This document shows, in pieces, positions 14,987-20,420 of a stretch of DNA of 20,420 nucleotides (position 1 is the stretch's first letter; every line of letters begins with the position of its first letter). Source of the stretch: Lachnospiraceae bacterium (GTDB taxonomy: Bacteria > Bacillota > Clostridia > Lachnospirales > Lachnospiraceae); assembly GCA_003488965.1 (NCBI GenBank), contig DNJW01000315.1, positions 2,934 through 23,353 on the forward strand. The letters are read 5' to 3'. The notes under the pieces are model-generated. The model had not been told where the DNA came from and searched no databases. It saw nothing but the letters and a program-made list of their open reading frames with translations. The position numbers were made by a program, and so were the translations under genes.

Positions 14987-15018
14987 ATTATACAGTATGC
15001 TTGCATCAAAGTTGCATC
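14987..15018 (-). promoter_or_regulatory. Possible promoter of the lipoprotein gene with a direct repeat
   Basis: A -10 TATAAT sits at 14987-14992 on the minus strand, but no good -35 is seen. The direct repeat TTGCATC (15001-15007 and 15012-15018, plus strand) covers the -35 region, which would suit an activator or repressor site. Confidence 0.4.
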
Positions 15019-15072
15019 CTTGAACGGATAACATAGCGTATAAATTTATTTCAATAATATCTCAAAAAACTT

Positions 15073-15134
15073 TTGAAACAACAGTTGACTTTTTTCGAAA
15101 CTATGGTATTATATACTTATATTTATCGTTTCAA
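15073..15134 (+). promoter_or_regulatory. Promoter of the sugar-alcohol operon with GAAAC/GTTTC operator-like repeats
   Basis: The -35 TTGACT (15085-15090) and -10 TATTAT (15107-15112) have a 16-base spacer. TTGAAAC (15073-15079) lies just upstream, CGAAAC (15096-15101) lies in the spacer, and GTTTCAA (15128-15134) lies downstream near the transcription start. The outer two are inverted copies flanking the promoter, a fitting layout for repression by the DeoR-type protein encoded in the operon. Confidence 0.65.
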
Positions 15135-15179
15135 CAGTCAGTAAATTGTTATTTCAAAAAATATAAAGGAGGTTATACT

Positions 15180-16112
15180 ATGATTTACACCGTCACACTG
15201 AATCCGGCTCTGGACAAAACCGTAGAGATTCCTTCCCTGACTGTGGACAGCGTTAACCGCATCACTACCATGCGTACCGACCCCGGCGGAAAGGGCATTA
15301 ACGTCTCTAAAGTAATCCAGAAGCTGGGAGGAGAAAGCACAGCCACAGGCATTCTTGGCGGGAACACCGGCCAGGCCATCCGTTCCGCACTGGAAGCCAT
15401 GAAAATCAGAACCGATTTCCGGTTTGTGGAGGGCGAAACCCGGACCAACCTGAAAGTCATTGATCCGGTAAACCACACCAATACTGACCTTAACGAACCG
15501 GGCGTTACCGTATCCGAAGAAATTTTAAACGGCCTGCTCAAGGAACTGCTTCTGAAACTACATAATGGAGACATCGTCATTCTGTCCGGCAGCCTGCCGA
15601 AAGGCTCACCGAAAAATACTTACGGAACATGGATACGTGCTTGCAAGGAGGCCGGAGCAAAAGTTTTTCTGGATGCGGACCGCGAACTGCTCTTAGAAGG
15701 CCTGCAGGCATCTCCCTACCTAATCAAGCCTAACCATCATGAACTTTCCGAGCTTATGGACAAAACGCTGGAAGCGCCTGACGAACTGGAAAAAGCAGCC
15801 CGCAACCTCATGAAAAAATACAACATAGAAAAAGTTGTCGTATCTATGGGAAGCGCCGGCGCCCTCTATATCACGGCACAAGAAACCATCTATGCCGAAG
15901 GATTGAAAGTACCGGTACAAAGTACCGTAGGTGCCGGAGACAGCGTAGTAGCCGCCCTTGCCGTATCCGAAGAATCCGGCAGAAGCCTAGAAGATACCAT
16001 CCGTCTCTCCACCGCCTGCGGCGCTGCCAACGTCATGTGCAGCGGAACCCAGGCAGCAGAATACAGCGTTATTGAAGAACTGATGCCCAAAGTAACATTC
16101 CGCAAGCTATGA
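15180..16112 (+). CDS. PfkB-family hexose-phosphate kinase (1-phosphofructokinase/tagatose-6-phosphate kinase type)
   Basis: 310 residues, the usual length. It would phosphorylate a ketose phosphate with ATP to a ketose bisphosphate ready for aldolase cleavage. The signatures are NPALDKT (8-14), PGGKGINVSK (35-44, PfkB signature 1), TRTNLKV (88-94, typical of the FruK/LacC branch), KPNHHELSELM (183-193), and signature 2 STVGAGDSVVAAL, with Asp 254 as the catalytic base. AAGGAGG is 7 bases before the ATG. It is the first gene of the operon, with the polyol-phosphate dehydrogenase 97 bases downstream. FruK, LacC and Pfk-2 cannot be separated by eye. Context suggests that the substrate is whatever ketose phosphate the dehydrogenase makes. 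Confidence 0.9.
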   Translation: MIYTVTLNPALDKTVEIPSLTVDSVNRITTMRTDPGGKGINVSKVIQKLGGESTATGILGGNTGQAIRSALEAMKIRTDFRFVEGETRTNLKVIDPVNHTNTDLNEPGVTVSEEILNGLLKELLLKLHNGDIVILSGSLPKGSPKNTYGTWIRACKEAGAKVFLDADRELLLEGLQASPYLIKPNHHELSELMDKTLEAPDELEKAARNLMKKYNIEKVVVSMGSAGALYITAQETIYAEGLKVPVQSTVGAGDSVVAALAVSEESGRSLEDTIRLSTACGAANVMCSGTQAAEYSVIEELMPKVTFRKL

Positions 16113-16208
16113 CAAAACCGGCACCATACATCATTTTCATCTTATAGAACCAAATCATTGTTGCAAAAACAAACAGAATCCAATAATATGAAGAAAGGAA
16201 CTTTTATT

Positions 16209-17480
16209 ATGAAAGCAAAAGCGGTAAGACTACACGGAGCAAATGATTTAAGACTGGATGAGTTCGAACTCCCGGAAATCACGGATGACGAAATCCTCGT
16301 CAAAGTAGTAACTGACAGTATCTGCATGTCCACCTACAAATGTGCCATTCTTGGAGCAGAACACAAACGTGTCCATGAAGATGTAGCAGAGCATCCTGCT
16401 ATTATGGGTCATGAATTCGCAGGCGATATCGTGAAAGTGGGCAAAAATCATCAGGAAAAGTTTAAGCCCGGTATGAAATTCACCCTGCAGCCTGCTCTGA
16501 ATTACAAAGGAACGATGTGGAGCCCGGGATACTCCTATGAATTTTTCGGCGGAGACTGTACCTACTGCATCATTCCTGCCGAAGTCATGGAACTGAACTG
16601 TCTTTTAGAATATACCGGCAAAGCCTACTATGAAGCATCCCTTGCAGAACCCATGTCCTGCAGCATCGGTGCATTCAATGCAGCCTACCATACCCAGATG
16701 GGCGTTTACACTCATGAAATGGGTATCAAAGAAGGCGGCAAAATAGCTATCATGGCAGGAGCAGGTCCCATGGGGCTTGGGGCACTTACTTATGCCCTTC
16801 ACCGGGATATCCGTCCTTCCATGGTTGTAGTGACCGATGTAAACACTGACCGCCTCGCCCGTGCCGAAGAACTGTTCCCTATAGCAGAAGCAAAGAAGAA
16901 CGGCATCGAACTGCATTTTGTAAATATGAACGATTATGAAGACCCCGTGGCAGAACTCCGCAATATTTCAGGCGGAACCGGTTATGACGATGTATTCTGT
17001 TATGCCCCGGTTGCCGCAGTTATTCAGCAGTCCAGTGCAATCTTAGGACGTGACGGCTGCCTGAACTTCTTTGCCGGTCCTACCGACAACCAGTTCAGTG
17101 CTTCCATTAACTTTTATGACGTACATTACAATTCCACCCATGTTATGGGAACCACTGGAGGCAATACGGACGATATGCTAGAATCCTTAAAGCTTACGGC
17201 TGCCGGCCGCATCAATCCTGCAGTTATGGTAACCCATATCGGCGGCCTGGATGCCGTAGCCCATACCACTTTAAATCTGCCGAAAATTCCTGGAGGAAAG
17301 AAGCTTATTTATACGCATCTGTCCATGCCCCTTACTGCGCTGGCCGATTTGCGCGCAAAAGGCGAAGCAGATGGAGATAAACGTCTGACTGCCCTGGCAG
17401 ATATTGTGGATGCACATCAGGGACTGTGGTGTCTTGAAGCAGAAGAATATTTACTGGCAAATTTTATCGATAAACAGTAA
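16209..17480 (+). CDS. Zinc-type polyol-phosphate dehydrogenase (sorbose-1-phosphate reductase-like)
   Basis: A medium-chain dehydrogenase/reductase of 423 residues, longer than the common 340-380. It has a catalytic-zinc set Cys 39 (SICMSTYK), His 68-Glu 69 (IMGHEFAG) and Glu 147 (LAEPMSC), and a Rossmann loop AGAGPMG (183-189) with Asp 210 for NAD. The four-cysteine structural zinc lobe is missing. The pattern fits the SorE-like group acting on hexitol phosphates. The start at 16209 is chosen because GAAAGGA lies about 9 bases upstream; in-frame ATGs at 16158 and 16188 have poorer context. Downstream are the DeoR regulator and the hexitol PTS, so it probably oxidises the imported hexitol phosphate to a ketose phosphate. 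This takes the place of the classical, zinc-free MtlD, which is not present here. Confidence 0.85.
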   Translation: MKAKAVRLHGANDLRLDEFELPEITDDEILVKVVTDSICMSTYKCAILGAEHKRVHEDVAEHPAIMGHEFAGDIVKVGKNHQEKFKPGMKFTLQPALNYKGTMWSPGYSYEFFGGDCTYCIIPAEVMELNCLLEYTGKAYYEASLAEPMSCSIGAFNAAYHTQMGVYTHEMGIKEGGKIAIMAGAGPMGLGALTYALHRDIRPSMVVVTDVNTDRLARAEELFPIAEAKKNGIELHFVNMNDYEDPVAELRNISGGTGYDDVFCYAPVAAVIQQSSAILGRDGCLNFFAGPTDNQFSASINFYDVHYNSTHVMGTTGGNTDDMLESLKLTAAGRINPAVMVTHIGGLDAVAHTTLNLPKIPGGKKLIYTHLSMPLTALADLRAKGEADGDKRLTALADIVDAHQGLWCLEAEEYLLANFIDKQ

Positions 17481-17509
17481 CCGGGAGCTCCGTTCCGCGA
17501 GCCTCCCGG
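17481..17509 (+). other. GC-rich stem-loop between dehydrogenase and regulator genes
   Basis: Directly after the dehydrogenase stop, CCGGGAG-CTC pairs with GAG-C-CTCCCGG (one bulged C, 8-base loop). There is no U-run, and the next gene starts 20 bases later. It is likely an RNA stability or processing structure within the operon message rather than a terminator. Confidence 0.5.
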
Positions 17510-17529
17510 CCCGGAATGGAGGAACTTAT

Positions 17530-18291
17530 ATGGATTCAATGGAAACACGCAGAAATGCTATTGTAGATTTAATCAATGAAAACGGAACAGTCAGCTTTTC
17601 CCAGCTTAAAGATGCATTCCCCAACGTATCGGAAATGACGCTGCGCACGGATTTAAAACTTCTGGATGAATCAAAGCGGATTTTAAGAATTCACGGAGGC
17701 GCAAAATCCGTTCAGGTTCTTATCGGTACCGACGATTTTTTGAACCGGAAATCCGTCCGCAATATACCGCAGAAACAGAAAATTGCGGAAAAAGCGCTTA
17801 CCCTTCTCCGCCCAGACACTACCGTCTTTTTAGATTCCGGCAGCACGGCCACCGTACTGGCACGCCAGTTTCCCAATCAGTCCAACCTGATTTACACCAC
17901 AGGATTAAGCTGCGCCACGGAACTTGCCAACTTATCCGAACCGACGGTCATGCTTCCGGGCGGGAAGCTAAACCGCTACAGCCAGAGCGTCTTTGGTTTT
18001 TCCGCCATCAAAGAACTGGAGAGCGTGAATTTTCATCAATCATTCCTTGGCATCACCGGATATCACTCCGCTATCGGTTTCAGCTGCGGCATCCGCGATG
18101 AAGCAATTTTAAAACAGACTGCAATCCGCCAGTCTGACCAGGTGATTGTATTGATGGATTCCAGTAAGCTTGAACTGAAATGCAGCTTTAACATATGCGG
18201 TCTGGATGCGGTAGATATTTTAGTTTCCGACGGAAATCTGCCTGAGGAATTCTTGGAACAATGCAGAAAACATCAGGTAACGGTTTTATAG
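17530..18291 (+). CDS. DeoR/GlpR-family transcriptional repressor
   Basis: 253 residues, the family's normal length. The N-terminal helix-turn-helix is METRRNAIVDLINENG, VSFSQLKDAF, SEMTLRTDLKLL, then the wing ILRIHGGAK (about 51-59), the hallmark of DeoR proteins. The C-terminal sugar-phosphate sensor domain has LDSGSTATVLA (101-111) as the phosphate-binding loop, GLSCATELA and MLPGGKLN. The ATG at 17530 has GGAGG 7 bases upstream; an open frame from 17404 is only the overlap with the dehydrogenase end. It would repress the operon until a phosphorylated intermediate binds. The GAAAC/GTTTC repeats at 15073-15134 are its likely operators. Confidence 0.92.
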   Translation: MDSMETRRNAIVDLINENGTVSFSQLKDAFPNVSEMTLRTDLKLLDESKRILRIHGGAKSVQVLIGTDDFLNRKSVRNIPQKQKIAEKALTLLRPDTTVFLDSGSTATVLARQFPNQSNLIYTTGLSCATELANLSEPTVMLPGGKLNRYSQSVFGFSAIKELESVNFHQSFLGITGYHSAIGFSCGIRDEAILKQTAIRQSDQVIVLMDSSKLELKCSFNICGLDAVDILVSDGNLPEEFLEQCRKHQVTVL

Positions 18292-18314
18292 CTTTTGCGT
18301 GAATCCTGTTTCCA

Positions 18315-18326
18315 TTGCTATAGCAA
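18315..18326. repeat. 12-bp perfect palindrome (TTGCTATAGCAA)
   Basis: It lies in the 56-base gap between the regulator and the PTS gene, just before the PTS ribosome-binding site. It could be a protein site or a small hairpin. Length alone allows it to be chance. Confidence 0.35.
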
Positions 18327-18347
18327 AATGAAATAGGAGGAATCGTT

Positions 18348-20210
18348 TTGAAAAATAAAGTACAGCGTTTTGGCAAATTTTTATCGGCTATGGTTATGCC
18401 GAACATCGGTGCCTTGATTGCCTTTGGTTTTCTTGCTGCACTGTTCATAGACACAGGCTGGATTCCCCACAAGGGGTTTAACAGCATGGTCGGTCCGATG
18501 CTGACCTATTTAATACCGATTTTGATTGCTTCCACCGGCGGCCGCATGATTGGCGGCGACCGGGGCCGTGTTGTCGGCTCTATTGCCGTTATCGGTGCCA
18601 TCCTCAGCAATACGGATATTACTATGCTTATGGCAGCTATGGTTATGGGACCTCTTGCCGGTTATTGTGTGAAAAAGTTCGACCAGCTGATGGAAAGCCA
18701 TATGCCTGCCGGCTTTGAAATGCTGATTAATAACTTTTCTGTCGGTATTTTGGGCATGCTTTTGGCAATCCTTGGCTACATACTGATTGGGCCGATTATG
18801 AGCGGTATTCTGTCCATTCTTTCTGCAGGAATCAGCATTCTGTTAAACAATAAGCTGCTTCCTCTTGCCGCTATTTTCATAGAACCGGCGAAGGTACTGT
18901 TTTTAAATAACGCCATCAATCACGGTGTTTTTACGCCGATTGCTACCCTTCAGGCGGCAGAGACAGGAAAATCCATTATGTATATGCTGGAAGCCAATCC
19001 GGGACCCGGTCTTGGCATTCTGCTGGCCTATATGTTTTTCTGTAAAGACAAGACGACAAAAGATTCAGCGCCGGGTGCAGTGGTTATCCATCTGCTGGGA
19101 GGTATCCATGAAATCTATTTCCCGTATATCCTGATCAATCCTCTTGTGATTATCGCCCCCATCATCGGCAATATGGCAGCCATCTTCTGGTATAGCATCA
19201 CGGACTGCGGTCTGGTAGGTCCTGCATCGCCCGGTTCCCTCATTGCCTATCTGATGATGACACCGGGACCAGATATGGTGAAAGTGATTGCCGGCGTACT
19301 GATTGCAGCAGGCGTTTCCTTTGTCATTGCCTCCCCCATTGTTAAGACGGCAGGAAGCAAAAGCCTGGAGGAAGCCCAAAGCGAAATGGCTGCCATGAAA
19401 GCGGAAGCCAAAGGGCAGACCGTCGTTCCGGGAACCGTCGAAAATGCCGATACTGTTAAAAAGATTGTCTTTGCGTGCGATGCCGGCATGGGTTCCTCCG
19501 CCATGGGTGCAACCAAATTCCGCAACCGTATCAAAGGAAACCGTCCGGATATTACTGTAATCAATACCTCTGTGGATAATATTCCCAACGACTGCGATAT
19601 TGCGGTAGTACAGACTACTTTGGCGGAACGGGCAAAGAAATCCGCTCCCCAGGCACAGCTTATCACCCTCGGAAATTTTCTGGCCGACCCGGTTCTGGAT
19701 GCTTTATATGTTCAGCTGACCACCGGCGACCAGCCTGCAGCACCGGCAGGAGAAAATACGGACATCGTCATTCCCGACGTACCGATCAAAAAGAATATAC
19801 TTATCACAGATGGTGTCAGACTCGGACAAAAACCTGTAAGCAAGGAAGAAGCTATTCTGGCTGCCGGCAAACTGCTGGCAAAACTGGGCTATGTAGACGA
19901 TTCTTACGCGGCAGCAATGCTGGAACGCGAAAAACTTGTTACTACTTACATGGGCATGGGCGTTGCCATTCCTCACGGAACCACCCAGGCCAAAGGTACG
20001 GTCAAAAAGAGCGGTATTGTATTCTTCCAGTATCCGGAAGGTGTTGACTTCGGAGACGAAAAGGCCCAGCTCGTATTCGGTATCGCCGGTGTCGGCGATG
20101 AGCATCTGGATCTTCTGGCAAATCTCTGTACCGTACTGGAGGATGAAGCAAGGCTGGAAACGCTCAAAACCACCGATGATATTGAATGGGTGCTGGAACA
20201 GCTTTCCTAG
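18348..20210 (+). CDS. mtlA: Mannitol-type PTS transporter, EIICBA in one chain
   Basis: 620 residues. It takes up a hexitol across the membrane and phosphorylates it on the way. EIIC (about 1-335) starts VQRFGKFLSAMVMPNIGALIAFGF, typical of MtlA, and carries GGIHEIYFPY (251-260), the sugar-site GIHE motif. EIIB (about 370-455) has FACDAGMGSSAMGA with phosphocysteine 378. An Ala/Pro-rich linker (about 460-478) joins EIIA, whose active His 543 is in MGMGVAIPHGT. The start is a TTG, supported by AGGAGG 7 bases before it and by alignment with the usual MtlA N-terminus. It is the last gene of the operon and is followed by a strong terminator. Mannitol is the natural guess; another hexitol is possible given the unusual dehydrogenase. 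Confidence 0.93.
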   Translation: MKNKVQRFGKFLSAMVMPNIGALIAFGFLAALFIDTGWIPHKGFNSMVGPMLTYLIPILIASTGGRMIGGDRGRVVGSIAVIGAILSNTDITMLMAAMVMGPLAGYCVKKFDQLMESHMPAGFEMLINNFSVGILGMLLAILGYILIGPIMSGILSILSAGISILLNNKLLPLAAIFIEPAKVLFLNNAINHGVFTPIATLQAAETGKSIMYMLEANPGPGLGILLAYMFFCKDKTTKDSAPGAVVIHLLGGIHEIYFPYILINPLVIIAPIIGNMAAIFWYSITDCGLVGPASPGSLIAYLMMTPGPDMVKVIAGVLIAAGVSFVIASPIVKTAGSKSLEEAQSEMAAMKAEAKGQTVVPGTVENADTVKKIVFACDAGMGSSAMGATKFRNRIKGNRPDITVINTSVDNIPNDCDIAVVQTTLAERAKKSAPQAQLITLGNFLADPVLDALYVQLTTGDQPAAPAGENTDIVIPDVPIKKNILITDGVRLGQKPVSKEEAILAAGKLLAKLGYVDDSYAAAMLEREKLVTTYMGMGVAIPHGTTQAKGTVKKSGIVFFQYPEGVDFGDEKAQLVFGIAGVGDEHLDLLANLCTVLEDEARLETLKTTDDIEWVLEQLS

Positions 20211-20232
20211 CTTGTTCAAATATAAGTTAAAC

Positions 20233-20266
20233 AAAAATGGCTTCCGGTTATTCCGGAGCCATTTTT
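20233..20266. terminator. Bidirectional Rho-independent terminator
   Basis: AAAAATGGCT-T-CCGG, a short loop (TTATT), then CCGG-AGCCATTTTT: a long GC-rich stem with one bulged base, with A-run and U-run on both sides. It ends the PTS operon on the plus strand and the ABC exporter gene on the minus strand. The exporter's stop codon lies in its loop. Confidence 0.9.
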
Positions 20267-20420
20267 GCTTGTTCTTCCATGCTGCAGCGATAAAGTTTTA
20301 CGAAATATTCATCATTTTTCATCAATTCGTCAAATGTACCTTCTCCTACAATTTTCCCATCTCTGAATACCAAAATACGGTCAAAATTTTGTATATTTGT
20401 AAAGCGATGAACAATCGCCA
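20248..20420 (-). CDS. C-terminal end of an ABC exporter ATP-binding subunit (5' part outside the window)
   Basis: The last 56 codons of a minus-strand gene are visible. They read AIVHRFTNIQNFDRILVFRDG, then GKIVGEGTFDELMKNDEYFVKLY, then a short charged tail ending at TAA (20250-20248). The H-loop His in IVHR and the DRILVFRDGKIVGEGTFDEL segment are typical of the end of the nucleotide-binding domain of MsbA/MDR-type half transporters. Its substrate cannot be told. Confidence 0.85.
   Translation of the reverse strand, partial: AIVHRFTNIQNFDRILVFRDGKIVGEGTFDELMKNDEYFVKLYRCSMEEQAKMAPE

Noticed and set aside
19704..20234. Minus-strand 176-codon open frame at the end of the PTS gene
   Set aside because: It is antisense to a clear EIIBA coding region, with no ribosome-binding site and no recognisable domain.
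1..20420. CRISPR array, tRNA or rRNA genes, insertion sequence transposase
   Set aside because: No regularly spaced direct repeats, cloverleaf sequences, rRNA stretches or transposase motifs were seen on either strand.

Overview
The window looks like the chromosome of a Gram-positive, low-to-mid GC Clostridium-type bacterium, most likely a gut Lachnospiraceae. The grounds are strong GGAGG ribosome-binding sites before almost every gene, TTGACA/TATAAT promoters, an Lsa-like ABC-F protein, a MerR/TipAS regulator, and a single-chain mannitol-type PTS transporter next to a DeoR-type regulator. The genus is inference. No rRNA, tRNA, CRISPR array or insertion sequence was found.

Layout. (1) 1-1865 is clearly AT-richer than the rest. 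It holds a C5-cytosine DNA methyltransferase (cut by the window edge) and a small unknown gene in front of it, driven by a promoter that overlaps a LexA-box-like sequence. This block stops at the 3' end of guaA, a place where integrative elements are known to insert. (2) 1866-3158 is guaA, whose glutaminase domain is shrunk to about 120 residues and lacks the catalytic Cys/His/Glu, while the ATP-pyrophosphatase and dimerisation parts are intact. (3) 3301-3453 is a long imperfect palindrome. (4) 3456-5310 is an Lsa-like ABC-F gene with a long leader that contains a three-codon ORF and possible alternative pairings. (5) 5334-7811 is a compact retron-like cassette: PRTase-like protein, winged-helix protein, an 85-nt gap bounded by a perfect 10-bp inverted repeat (candidate msr/msd RNA), then a retron-type reverse transcriptase. 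(6) 7756-12008 holds two large polytopic GT-C-like membrane proteins with a good promoter upstream. The PRTase start codon lies inside the end of the second one. (7) 12121-14992 holds a MerR/TipAS regulator with a 19-bp-spacer promoter and a large lipoprotein of unknown function. (8) 15073-20266, on the opposite strand, is a sugar-alcohol operon: PfkB-family kinase, zinc-type polyol-phosphate dehydrogenase, DeoR regulator and MtlA-like EIICBA, closed by a strong terminator. (9) 20248-20420 is the last part of an ABC exporter ATPase.

How the genes work together. In the PTS operon, MtlA would import and phosphorylate a hexitol, the dehydrogenase would oxidise the hexitol phosphate to a ketose phosphate, the PfkB kinase would make a ketose bisphosphate, and the DeoR protein would respond to a phosphorylated intermediate. 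In the retron-like cassette, by analogy with known retrons, the reverse transcriptase would make an RNA-DNA hybrid that, with the winged-helix protein, holds the PRTase-like protein in check as the toxic effector of an anti-phage system. All functions here were read from sequence motifs by eye. No database search or RNA folding was run.
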